Shown here: in pieces, positions 1-6,820 of the stretch
Layout of the letters: every line of letters starts with the position of its first letter
Position numbering within the stretch: the first letter of the stretch is position 1
NCBI GenBank assembly: GCA_938036545.1
Contig: CALHQJ010000044.1
Coordinates: 1 to 15,314 of the forward strand
Direction: 5' to 3'
Length of the DNA: 15,314 nt
From: an uncultured Clostridium sp.
GTDB taxonomy: Bacteria > Bacillota > Clostridia > Lachnospirales > Lachnospiraceae
The notes under the pieces: model-generated
Told to the model about the DNA's origin: nothing
Databases searched by the model: none
The model's input: the letters and a program-made list of their open reading frames with translations, nothing else
Made by a program: the position numbers and the translations under genes

Positions 1-858
1 CTTACGGGAGGTTGCCTGCTTGGACTTGGAAGCGTTGGCAGAGAAGCGCTGAATAAATTCCTGCAGCTCCTTAATCTTCTCTTCCTTCTTCCGGTTTGCC
101 TCCTTCATCTGCTTAACCATCAGCTGACTGGACTCATACCAGAAATCATAGTTACCAGCATAAAGCTGAATCTTGCCATAGTCAATATCAGCAATATTCG
201 TGCAGACCTTATTCAGGAAGTAACGGTCATGAGAAACGACAATTACCGTATTTTCAAAATTAATCAGGAACTCCTCCAGCCATGCAATTGCATCCAGATC
301 CAGATGGTTGGTCGGCTCGTCCAGAAGCAGAATATCCGGATTTCCGAACAGCGCCTGCGCTAACAGCACCTTTACCTTCAGGGCACCAGTCAGATCCTTC
401 ATCAGGCTGTAGTGGAAGCTGGTATCAACGCCCAGACCGTTTAACAGGTTCGCTGCGTCAGACTCGGCTTCCCAGCCGTTCATCTCTGCAAACTCACCTT
501 CCAGCTCTGCAGCCCGGATACCGTCCTCGTCAGAGAAATCCTCTTTCATATAAATAGCATCTTTTTCCTTCATTACCTCATACAGTCTCTGGTTTCCCAT
601 AATAACCGTATCCAGAACCGGAAACTCATCGTATTTAAAATGATCCTGCTGCAGGAAGGATAACCGCTGTCCTGCCGTAATCACCACATCTCCGTTGGTG
701 GGCTCTAACTGTCCAGAAAGAATCTTTAAAAATGTAGACTTTCCAGCTCCATTAGCACCGATCAGGCCGTAGCAGTTGCCTTCGGTAAATTTAATATTTA
801 CATCTTCAAATAATGCTTTTTTTCCCAGGCGCAAGGTAATGTTGCTTGTACTAATCAT
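1..858 (-). CDS. ykpA: ABC-F family ATPase, N-terminal part (YkpA-like), runs off window
   Basis: This is the first 286 residues of a cytosolic ABC-F ATPase. The family has two ABC domains and no membrane segments and acts on ribosomes; full-length members are about 510-540 residues, so roughly half is present. The frame is open from the ATG at 858 to the window edge. Visible are Walker A GANGAGKST (residues 34-42), a signature-like LTGALK (156-161), Walker B with LLLDEPTNHLD (D180, E181), and the H-switch VVSHDR (H210). A charged Lys/Glu-rich stretch follows (about 235-286), the start of the inter-domain linker. The protein closely resembles what I recall of Bacillus YkpA, including MISTSN at the start and SANASKSKQATSRK in the linker. 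The signature motif is degenerate (usual form SGGE/Q). The start has an AAAGGG site 8 bases upstream. Whether it protects ribosomes from antibiotics or has a housekeeping role cannot be told. Confidence 0.93.
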   Translation of the reverse strand, partial: MISTSNITLRLGKKALFEDVNIKFTEGNCYGLIGANGAGKSTFLKILSGQLEPTNGDVVITAGQRLSFLQQDHFKYDEFPVLDTVIMGNQRLYEVMKEKDAIYMKEDFSDEDGIRAAELEGEFAEMNGWEAESDAANLLNGLGVDTSFHYSLMKDLTGALKVKVLLAQALFGNPDILLLDEPTNHLDLDAIAWLEEFLINFENTVIVVSHDRYFLNKVCTNIADIDYGKIQLYAGNYDFWYESSQLMVKQMKEANRKKEEKIKELQEFIQRFSANASKSKQATSRK

Positions 859-910
859 TTTTATACCCTTTCTGAAATAACGTCTCAGCGCAAAGCGCTT
901 TTTTCTCCAT
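851..910 (-). CDS. Possible 19-residue leader ORF overlapping the ABC-F start
   Basis: Within the presumed ABC-F leader, directly after the 913-939 hairpin, an ATG at 910 opens a 19-codon frame, MEKKALCAETLFQKGYKND. It ends at a TAG overlapping the first 8 bases of the ABC-F gene in another frame. Short leader ORFs combined with terminator hairpins are known to control several ABC-F resistance genes through ribosome stalling. Here there is no clear Shine-Dalgarno site before the ATG, and an ORF this short can arise by chance. The call rests on position only. Confidence 0.25.
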   Translation of the reverse strand: MEKKALCAETLFQKGYKND

Positions 911-912
911 GA

Positions 913-939
913 AAAGAGGGGTCTGACTGGCCCCTCTTT
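913..939 (-). terminator. Hairpin in the ABC-F leader; terminator or attenuator
   Basis: A perfect 9-bp stem, AAAGAGGGG (913-921) with CCCCTCTTT (931-939), has a 9-base loop. Read on the minus strand it is preceded by A's and followed by CTTTTC, a short U-tract. It could simply end the nitroreductase transcript. However, it lies downstream of the candidate promoter at 961-989, which places it inside the ABC-F leader, where it could act as an attenuator. The A/T-rich flanks on both sides also allow two-way termination. Confidence 0.6.
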
Positions 940-960
940 ATTAATTCCTCTTCCGATTCT

Positions 961-989
961 GTTATACCTGAAAATCCTGATATTTGCAA
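961..989 (-). promoter_or_regulatory. Probable sigma-A promoter of the ABC-F gene
   Basis: On the minus strand TTGCAA (984-989) and TATAAC (961-966) are separated by exactly 17 bases, close to the sigma-A consensus. It lies between the nitroreductase stop and the ABC-F start, so it would produce an ABC-F transcript with a leader of about 95 bases. Confidence 0.55.
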
Positions 990-1051
990 GGATTTTTGCA
1001 AAATTTCCTATTTAAATCTTCATATGTCAAGAACCCAGCGCTTCTTGTCCG

Positions 1052-1849
1052 CTATTCGGACAGTTTTATGCCATCCCAGTCCTTTAACGCCACACGAACC
1101 GATCGAGCCATTTCTTTGCTGAAAGCAGCTCCGGTTTTTCTGGCATAAAACATCTGGGCATAATTATGAGCGCCATATGGATTGTCTGGACGGTATTTTT
1201 GGCATTCCTCTTCAAACATCTCTTCGTATTCTTCATCTGTGAGCTGATGGTATTTCTCCTCAAATACCACAAATTTCGGATCAAACCGTTTCCGGAACAC
1301 CCGATTATGATCCGGTTTATAATGCCCCAGACACAGAAGGGAAATCGGGAATACGTACTCTGGAAGGTCAAATAACTTTTGATGATATTCGTAGTTTTCC
1401 ACAATGTCTCCAATATAACAGGAACCTATCCCCAAAGATTCCGCTGCAATCACCGCATTTTGTGCAGCAATCATGGTATCTTCACTGGCCAAAATCAAAT
1501 CTGACTCCTGAGGCGCTTCAAAGCAAAAACCTTTTTCCTTCTGCTCCTCACAAAATTCCTTTACGCCGTTCTTCTTATAGAAGTCAAACCACTTATGCTG
1601 ATCTGCCACAAACAGCAAAAGCACCGGCGCTTTTGCAATAAACGGCTGGTTGTCACAGCTTTTGCTAAGTTTTTCTTTTGTCTCCTGATTCCGTATTACA
1701 ATAATGGAATACAGCATCTGATTTCCGGCTGTAGGCGCGCGCATAGCCGCCTCCAAAATAGCCTGAAGCTCTTCATCTGTTACCGGCCTGTCATCATAGG
1801 TACGAAGAGATACCCGATTGTTCATACATTCTAAAACTGGATTTGTCAT
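1052..1849 (-). CDS. Nitroreductase family protein (FMN-dependent oxidoreductase)
   Basis: A 265-residue protein of the nitroreductase fold, which binds FMN and uses NAD(P)H to reduce nitro compounds, quinones or flavins; the true substrate cannot be read. Typical signs are NRVSLRTYDDRPV (residues 11-23, FMN-phosphate contact), APTAGNQ (38-44), and the C-terminal FMN element AAESLGIGSCYIGD. A charged tail extends beyond the core, as in larger NfsA-like members. The ATG at 1849 is preferred to an upstream ATG at 1891 because AAAGGAAA lies 6 bases before it and homologues begin near MTNPVLE. It is divergent from the MATE gene, and both promoters must fit in a region of about 60 bases. No membrane or signal segment is present, so it is cytosolic. 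A role in detoxification next to an efflux pump is only an inference. Confidence 0.88.
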   Translation of the reverse strand: MTNPVLECMNNRVSLRTYDDRPVTDEELQAILEAAMRAPTAGNQMLYSIIVIRNQETKEKLSKSCDNQPFIAKAPVLLLFVADQHKWFDFYKKNGVKEFCEEQKEKGFCFEAPQESDLILASEDTMIAAQNAVIAAESLGIGSCYIGDIVENYEYHQKLFDLPEYVFPISLLCLGHYKPDHNRVFRKRFDPKFVVFEEKYHQLTDEEYEEMFEEECQKYRPDNPYGAHNYAQMFYARKTGAAFSKEMARSVRVALKDWDGIKLSE

Positions 1850-1878
1850 GGTGGTTTCCTTTCTTTTAATTTCTATGC

Positions 1879-1900
1879 TATAATCAACCACTGAGGTGAT
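1879..1900 (+). promoter_or_regulatory. -10 box and Shine-Dalgarno site of the MATE gene
   Basis: TATAAT at 1879-1884 is a perfect -10 box, although the expected -35 position (about 1856-1861, TTCCTT) is poor. TGAGGTGAT at 1892-1900 is a good ribosome binding site. It points to a start at 1906-1908, where the codon is ACG instead of ATG. Confidence 0.5.
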
Positions 1901-1905
1901 TTTAC

Positions 1906-3102
1906 ACGAAAACAGATCGCTCCCTCACCGGGGGAAATATTGTTAAAAATGTTATTCTTTTTTCTGTTCCATTTTTATTGGCAAATCTAATCCAAGCCTT
2001 ATACGGCGCTGTGGATTTAATGGTAATCGGCTGGTACTGCCCGCCGGAAAGCGTTGCCGCTGTATCCACCGGAACACAGGTAACCCAAATTATTACCAGT
2101 ATGATTTCCGGCCTTACCCTTGGCGGTACTGTCCTGGTAGGAAAATATGTTGGAAGAAATCAGCCTGATAATGTTAAAGATACCATTGCCACCAATCTGT
2201 CTGTTTTTGCTATTGCTGGCATTCTTTTAACATTCCTGCTTTTAGCCTTTGTTTCTCCAATCCTAACTGCATTAAAAACTCCGGAAGCATCCTTTTTACA
2301 GGCAAAGCAATACGTCTCCGCCTGTGCCTGCGGCGTTATTTTTATCTGCGGCTATAATGCCATCAGCGCCACTTTGCGTGGATATGGAGATTCAAAAAGC
2401 CCTCTGCTTTTCGTGGCTGTTTCCGGCTGTCTCAATCTGAGCGGAGACATTATCTTAGTAAAGCACCTTGATATGGGCATCCCGATTTCCCTCCAGGAAT
2501 GTATGGTGCGACTGTCTTTTTTATACCTGACCTCCGTAACCAACCAACTGGGAGTAAGCGCCGCCGCTGCCGTTGGAATCGCCAGCAAATATGACGTTTT
2601 TGCCATGCTTCCTGCCACCTCTGCCGCCAACGCCCTGGCCACTATTGTGGCGCAAAACTATGGAGCCGGAAAATACAAACGGATGAATCAGGCTTTGGCT
2701 GTCGCAATCCTGTTTGCTCTTCCGTTTTCCACAGCGTTTTTCCTGTGGGCCCAGATCAATCCAGCGTCTATGATTCGGCTGTTTTCCGATGAACCTGCCA
2801 TCATCTCCGCCGGAATCCCATTTTTCAAAACCTGCAGTTTTGATTACCTGTGTGTACTGCTTGTATTCACATTAAATGGTTACCTAAACGGCCGCTCCAA
2901 AACCATGTTCACTATGGTAAGCTGCTGCTTTGGCGCACTGGCCTTAAGAATGCCCTTCATCTACATTGTCTGCCGTTACGCCCCCGACCAGTTAGGCATT
3001 ATCGGAATGGTTGCCCCTGCCGTATCCGGTATCATGGCAGTCTATACACTCATTTATGTATTGGGCCTGATAAAACGGACTTCATGCCATTACCCCCATT
3101 AA
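1906..3102 (+). CDS. MATE family efflux transporter, shortened and lacking a normal start codon
   Basis: A multidrug/toxic compound extrusion transporter of the inner membrane, which normally exports cationic or aromatic compounds using Na+ or H+. Hydrophobic helices fill the sequence. Family landmarks are ANLIQALYGAVDLMVIGWY, GLTLGGTVLVGKYVG, NAISATLRGYGDSKSP and ATIVAQNYGAGKYKR. The frame reads upstream to KTDRSLTGGNIVKN, a typical MATE N-terminus, directly behind a good GAGGTGAT site, but the codon there (1906-1908) is ACG. The first in-frame TTG (1978) would cut off the first helix. From ACG the protein is 398 residues against about 450 for the family. The missing part is inside: HLDMGI (about 2464-2481) runs straight into PISLQE, skipping about 50 residues that normally hold helices 5-6. 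It is probably a decaying gene or a population variant. The family call is firm; whether it is functional is doubtful. Confidence 0.8.
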   Translation, partial: TKTDRSLTGGNIVKNVILFSVPFLLANLIQALYGAVDLMVIGWYCPPESVAAVSTGTQVTQIITSMISGLTLGGTVLVGKYVGRNQPDNVKDTIATNLSVFAIAGILLTFLLLAFVSPILTALKTPEASFLQAKQYVSACACGVIFICGYNAISATLRGYGDSKSPLLFVAVSGCLNLSGDIILVKHLDMGIPISLQECMVRLSFLYLTSVTNQLGVSAAAAVGIASKYDVFAMLPATSAANALATIVAQNYGAGKYKRMNQALAVAILFALPFSTAFFLWAQINPASMIRLFSDEPAIISAGIPFFKTCSFDYLCVLLVFTLNGYLNGRSKTMFTMVSCCFGALALRMPFIYIVCRYAPDQLGIIGMVAPAVSGIMAVYTLIYVLGLIKRTSCHYPH

Positions 3103-3137
3103 ATACAGCTTATTTATTTTAACCTCTTAAATACAGC
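3099..3137. repeat. Two copies of an 11-bp direct repeat between convergent genes
   Basis: TTAAATACAGC occurs at 3099-3109 and again at 3127-3137. It spans the end of the MATE gene, the 16-bp gap and the end of the ferredoxin gene. No hairpin terminator is visible between these convergent genes. Confidence 0.6.
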
Positions 3138-3949
3138 CTGTTTTCCTTCCGTCCGGAGCATACATTTTTAAGCCGCTCTGCCAAACCTGCCAGTCTGTCT
3201 GCGTCTAATTTTCTGGCATGAGCCGGACAGATTGCCAGACATCTCATGCAGGAAATACATTTCTCTCCATCTGTCTCCCAGGGCCGTTGGGGAGGAATGG
3301 CCTGAACCGGACACTTGGCTGCGCACGTGCCGCATTTCAGGCAAGTATCATCTGCCTGAGGTTTCATTGGCACTGTCCCCAGTTTTTTATACGGGCGGTT
3401 TCCCGGAATCCAGGCAGTACAATTGGAACTATCGATCTGCCTTGAGCTGTCAGGCCGTTTTTTGTCAGGTTGGCTCTGCTTACTGCCTTCTTCCAAATAC
3501 CGTTTTATCTGGCCGGCAAATTCTGCAAGTTCTGTCTCATCCTTTTCATCTGGTCTTCCAATTCCATACTGTCTCACAATCGAATGTTCCGCAATGGCGC
3601 TTATGGCCGCCACACATTCAAATCCCTTTTCAGACAGCACATCTTCCATTTCCACCAGTGTATCTTCAAATTCCCGATTTCCATAGACTGCCAAAAGCAC
3701 CGCCCTTGTTTTATCTGCAGACAATTCCGCAAGCCGTTTGCATGCCATAGCCGGAACTCTGCCTCCAAACGAAGGCATTGCAATCACACAAACGTCTCCA
3801 GATTCAAACTTATATTTGAAAAAATCCTCTTCCGGCTGTGACAAGTCGATTTGAGTAATTTCCTGACCTTGAAAAAGTGTCTGACAAACTAAATCTGCCA
3901 CCTTTTTCGTGCCTCCTGTTGGGCTGAAATAAATGTTGTAAAAGCTCAT
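3119..3949 (-). CDS. EFR1-family ferrodoxin: flavodoxin domain fused to 2x[4Fe-4S] ferredoxin
   Basis: A 276-residue cytosolic electron carrier. The N-terminal half (about 1-155) is a flavodoxin-like domain that starts with YFSPTGGTKK, whose SPTGGT loop (9-14) holds the FMN phosphate. A Pro/Ser/Lys-rich linker (about 156-200) leads to a bacterial ferredoxin domain. This has two clusters of the form CxxCxxCxxxCP: C203/C206/C209/C213 and C231/C234/C237/C241. The layout matches the EFR1 family, common in anaerobic Clostridia. Electron transfer between flavin and two Fe-S clusters is inferred from the family; the partners are unknown. The start is supported by AGGAGGG 8 bases upstream. It stands alone, converging on the MATE gene. 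It could in principle pass electrons to the nearby nitroreductase, but nothing in the sequence shows this. Confidence 0.9.
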   Translation of the reverse strand: MSFYNIYFSPTGGTKKVADLVCQTLFQGQEITQIDLSQPEEDFFKYKFESGDVCVIAMPSFGGRVPAMACKRLAELSADKTRAVLLAVYGNREFEDTLVEMEDVLSEKGFECVAAISAIAEHSIVRQYGIGRPDEKDETELAEFAGQIKRYLEEGSKQSQPDKKRPDSSRQIDSSNCTAWIPGNRPYKKLGTVPMKPQADDTCLKCGTCAAKCPVQAIPPQRPWETDGEKCISCMRCLAICPAHARKLDADRLAGLAERLKNVCSGRKENRLYLRG

Positions 3950-4170
3950 GGTGGTTCCCTCCTCACTTAACTAGTATTCTCCTGCCACTACCCTTTGTCC
4001 TTCATAATTCTCCATATATTTTCTATGGAAATTTATCATAATAGTTTTTCTGCGCTTCTTTATTATATTACAAAACTCTCTTCCCGTCGAATATATTATT
4101 TCCACCATTATATTTACAATTTTTACTCAAAAGACAATGATTCCTTTAATTCCATAAACATACTTAACGT
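3950..4170. other. A/T-rich intergenic region upstream of the EFR1 gene
   Basis: No convincing gene is present. It holds the EFR1 ribosome binding site, the candidate promoter at 4062-4091, and a small inverted repeat TCCATA (4011-4016) / TATGGA (4024-4029) of unknown meaning. A 61-codon plus-strand frame at 3995-4180 has no ribosome binding site and a composition like random A/T-rich DNA. Confidence 0.6.
4062..4091 (-). promoter_or_regulatory. Possible promoter of the EFR1 ferredoxin gene
   Basis: On the minus strand TATAAT (4062-4067) is preceded 18 bases upstream by TTCGAC (4086-4091), a weak -35. The TATAAT is perfect, but the region is very A/T-rich, so chance matches are likely. The leader would be about 105 bases. 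Confidence 0.3.
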
Positions 4171-4196
4171 AAAAAGCTGAGTGCATGACTCAGCTT
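4171..4196 (-). terminator. Rho-independent terminator of the minus-strand htrA-like/yhaM/rlmCD operon
   Basis: A perfect 9-bp stem, AAGCTGAGT (4174-4182) with ACTCAGCTT (4188-4196), and a 5-base loop. On the minus strand it is followed by T's, giving CAGCTTTTT. It is oriented to end transcripts coming from rlmCD, about 220 bp past that gene's stop. Confidence 0.8.
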
Positions 4197-4415
4197 GGTC
4201 CCCAATGTCCAATGACTTCAGGCAACTCTGTTAATATTATTCTATGACACAAAAATTTTTTCAACTCATTTTACAAAAGTTCACAATTTGTTCTTTATTT
4301 TCGCCTTGACAGAAAAACTTTAGCAGCTTGCGATCAATGTCTTGGAATTTCGGACTTTCAGTTCGCAGCCTTCATAGTTCTTTTGCCAACTGCCCCTGGT
4401 CATATTTAAGTCGTT
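4197..4415 (-). other. Unexplained 219-bp spacer between rlmCD stop and its terminator
   Basis: A spacer this long between a last gene and its terminator is unusual. The only frame worth naming is 4320-4403 (minus), 27 residues beginning MTRGSWQKNYEGC and ending at TAA. It has no clear ribosome binding site (TAAAACGACTTAAAT precedes the ATG) and I do not recognise it. The segment may be an untranslated 3' region, a decayed gene or a small RNA. I see no clear hairpin apart from the terminator. Confidence 0.4.
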
Positions 4416-5795
4416 TTACTTGTTTTTTCTCGACAAAAGACAAATTGTCTCCACATGCACCGACTGCCCGAACATGTCACAGCATCTTACCCGTTTCAGC
4501 TCATACCCATTCTCCCCCAGGTATTTGACATCCCTGGCCAGCGTTGCCGGATCACAGCTAATGTAAACCACCTTGGGCGGCGCCATTTTCACAATGGTTT
4601 CCAGGCAGTGTTCGTCGCAGCCCTTGCGTGGCGGATCGACAACGATAACGTCAGCGGCAATATGGTTTTTCTCGTACTGTTCCGGCAGGACTTCTTCTGC
4701 CTTTCCCACGAAAAACTCTACATTCTCCAGGCTGTTTAGTCTGGCATTTCTCTTTGCATCTTCTATGGCCTGCGGGATGATTTCCACACCGTAAACCTTA
4801 CCGGCTTTCTGAGCCAAAAACAGAGAAATTGTTCCAATTCCGCAGTACAAATCCCAGACCGTTTCTCCGCCGTTTAAACCGGCAAATTCCAATGCTGTCT
4901 GATACAGTTTCCTTGTCTGAACCGGATTTACCTGATAAAACGATAATGGGGAAATCTGATATTTAATATCTCCAATTGTATCTGTAATATATCCTGGCCC
5001 GTAGAGGTTTACCAGTTCACTTCCCAAAATCACATTGGTTTTTTCCGTATTAATATTATAAGAAATGCTGCTCATTCCAGGGACTTTCAGCAAGCGCTCT
5101 ACCAATTCTTCACTGTGAGGCAGTTTTCTTCCGTTTATTACCAGACACACCATCAGTTCTCCTGTAGCAAAGCCTTTCCGAATCAGGGCATGGCGGACAA
5201 GGCCTTGATGACTCTTTTCGTCATAAGGCCCTGTACCTTCACGGCGGAAATCCTCCATAAACTGCTTGATAATCTCGAGAATTTCTTTATTTTCTTCTAT
5301 TCCTAACAGGCAATCTTCCTGCTCAATAATCGAATGTGTGCGTCCGGCATAAAATCCCGTAATAATCCGGCCGTCTTTATTCAGACCAAAGGGAAATTGA
5401 GCTTTATTGCGGTATCTCCACGGAGTTTCCATCCCCATAATAGGCTCCATATCCTCTAACCGCAGATCTTTTAAACCTCCGATCCGTTTTAAATCATTAT
5501 AAACTTTTCTCTCTTTAAAACGAAGCTGAGCCTGATAATCCATGGCCTGAAGCTGGCAGCCCCCGCATTTTCTGGCAGCAGGGCAGCGAGGCTCTACCCG
5601 ATCCTTAGAAGGAGTAATCACTTCAATTAAGCGGGCAAAACCGTAATTTTTCTTCATTTTCATGGCTCCGGCCCGAACCACATCTCCGATTACCGTGTCT
5701 TTGATAAACCAGATATATCCTTCCTGCTTTCCAACGCCGGAACCATCCTCGCTCATGTCCTCGATTGTAATAATAAACTCTTCATTTTTCTTCAT
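4416..5795 (-). CDS. rlmCD: 23S rRNA (uracil-C5)-methyltransferase, RlmD/RlmCD type
   Basis: A 459-residue SAM-dependent enzyme that makes 5-methyluridine in 23S rRNA. In Firmicutes the RlmCD homologue modifies both U747 and U1939, so that name is inferred. The order is: TRAM domain (about 1-62, with the GSGVGK turn); four Fe-S cysteines C71, C77, C80 (CPAARKCGGC) and C162; central RNA-binding region; and a Rossmann methyltransferase domain. That domain has DLYCGIGTISL (315-325), DPPRKG (387-392), SCDPATLARD with catalytic Cys414, and the C-terminal VHVET with general base Glu449. All catalytic and cluster residues are present and the length is normal. The start has GGAGA 11 bases upstream. 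It follows yhaM with a gap of 5 bp, so it is surely cotranscribed. Confidence 0.93.
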   Translation of the reverse strand: MKKNEEFIITIEDMSEDGSGVGKQEGYIWFIKDTVIGDVVRAGAMKMKKNYGFARLIEVITPSKDRVEPRCPAARKCGGCQLQAMDYQAQLRFKERKVYNDLKRIGGLKDLRLEDMEPIMGMETPWRYRNKAQFPFGLNKDGRIITGFYAGRTHSIIEQEDCLLGIEENKEILEIIKQFMEDFRREGTGPYDEKSHQGLVRHALIRKGFATGELMVCLVINGRKLPHSEELVERLLKVPGMSSISYNINTEKTNVILGSELVNLYGPGYITDTIGDIKYQISPLSFYQVNPVQTRKLYQTALEFAGLNGGETVWDLYCGIGTISLFLAQKAGKVYGVEIIPQAIEDAKRNARLNSLENVEFFVGKAEEVLPEQYEKNHIAADVIVVDPPRKGCDEHCLETIVKMAPPKVVYISCDPATLARDVKYLGENGYELKRVRCCDMFGQSVHVETICLLSRKNK

Positions 5796-5800
5796 ACCAA

Positions 5801-6748
5801 TTATTTCTCCGTTGTTTTGCGGATATTGCTTTCCAGGAATTTATTGTATCCAAGCCATCCCATATTGTCGCCGCCTGCATTCAGGGCTTCCAGCATTGTC
5901 TCCATTTTTGCGTCTGTATTATCTGCAAAATTTAATGCCAGCGCTTCCAAAAGAGCCGGTTTTTTGGGAGAACCATATTCCAGTTCTCCATGGTGAGCCA
6001 AAATACAGTGCTTCAGTTCTGCGGCCAGACGGGCAGGGAAGCCTGGAATTGTCCGAATCCGCTCTCCTACCATCTCTGTACCAATCACAATATGGCCTAA
6101 CAGCTGGCCATCATCCGTATAGTCGTTTTCCGGAAATACAGACAGCTCCTTTGTCTTGCCAATATCATGGAAAATAGCGGCGGTCAGCAGCAGATCTCTA
6201 TTAATTCCAGGGTAATAAGAGGCATAGTAATCACACAGTTTTGCAACGCTCAATGTATGTTCCAGCAATCCTCCCACAAATCCGTGGTGAACGCTTTTTG
6301 CAGCCGAATGAAACTGAAATGCCTTTGCAAACGCTGCATCCTCGATAAAATAACTGCTTGCCAGCTTATTCAGATACGGATTTTTAATAGTGCGGATCAT
6401 ACCGGTCAATTCCTGATACATCTTTCCAATATCTTTTTTCGATACAGGCAGATAGTCTGCCGGAATATACTCCTCTTCCCGGGCCTTCCGAATCCGGCGT
6501 ATATTCAGCTGGTTGGTCCCCTGAAAAACCGTTACGTCTGCGTCTATGTATACATAGTCCATGGTTTCAAAATTCCCTACGCCAGGGGAACCCAAATCCC
6601 AGATTTTTCCGTCGATTGTGCCGGTTTTATCCTGGAGCACCAGATTGCCGTACTCCTTGCCGTTTTTCGTAATTTGAATCTGTTTATTTTTACACAGATA
6701 TACCTCTGAAACGTGATTTCCCTCCCGAAACATATTAATATACTTCAT
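5801..6748 (-). CDS. yhaM: 3'-5' exoribonuclease YhaM family (OB fold plus HD domain)
   Basis: A 315-residue cytosolic nuclease that trims RNA, and possibly single-stranded DNA, from the 3' end; Bacillus YhaM is about the same length. The N-terminal OB fold (about 18-90) contains NGKEYGNLVLQDKTGTIDGKIWD-like sequence. The C-terminal HD phosphohydrolase domain has metal ligands HH (154-155), EHT (H164), HDIGK (H194, D195) and AHHGE (H252, H253), all intact. The ATG at 6748 is chosen because AAAGGAG lies upstream and homologues begin MKYINMF; an earlier ATG at 6823 would overlap the preceding gene. It is the middle gene of a minus-strand operon between the HtrA-like gene and rlmCD, and a role in general RNA turnover is likely. 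Confidence 0.93.
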   Translation of the reverse strand: MKYINMFREGNHVSEVYLCKNKQIQITKNGKEYGNLVLQDKTGTIDGKIWDLGSPGVGNFETMDYVYIDADVTVFQGTNQLNIRRIRKAREEEYIPADYLPVSKKDIGKMYQELTGMIRTIKNPYLNKLASSYFIEDAAFAKAFQFHSAAKSVHHGFVGGLLEHTLSVAKLCDYYASYYPGINRDLLLTAAIFHDIGKTKELSVFPENDYTDDGQLLGHIVIGTEMVGERIRTIPGFPARLAAELKHCILAHHGELEYGSPKKPALLEALALNFADNTDAKMETMLEALNAGGDNMGWLGYNKFLESNIRKTTEK

Positions 6749-6797
6749 TTTCCTGTATTCTCCTTTCCTGCTTGCACTCACCAAAGCTGCGTTAATA

Positions 6798-6820
6798 GAG
6801 CCAGGTTGTTTACCTGGCTC
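6798..6820 (-). terminator. Strong hairpin with the HtrA-like stop codon in its loop
   Basis: A perfect 9-bp stem, GAGCCAGGT (6798-6806) with ACCTGGCTC (6812-6820), has a 5-base loop. The stop codon of the HtrA-like gene (6810-6812) falls across the loop edge. The sequence after the stem on the minus strand is TATTAACG, a poor U-tract, so partial termination or mRNA 3'-end protection before yhaM is more likely than full termination. Confidence 0.5.

Noticed and set aside
3232..3750. 172-codon plus-strand frame opposite the EFR1 gene
   Set aside because: It is antisense to a well-recognised protein, has no ribosome binding site and no recognisable motif.
3995..4180. 61-codon plus-strand frame in the intergenic region
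   Set aside because: A/T-rich random-looking sequence with no ribosome binding site, and its end runs into the terminator hairpin.
5662..6709. Plus-strand frames of 171 and 180 codons opposite rlmCD and yhaM
   Set aside because: They are reverse-strand shadows of conserved genes and show no domain or start signals.
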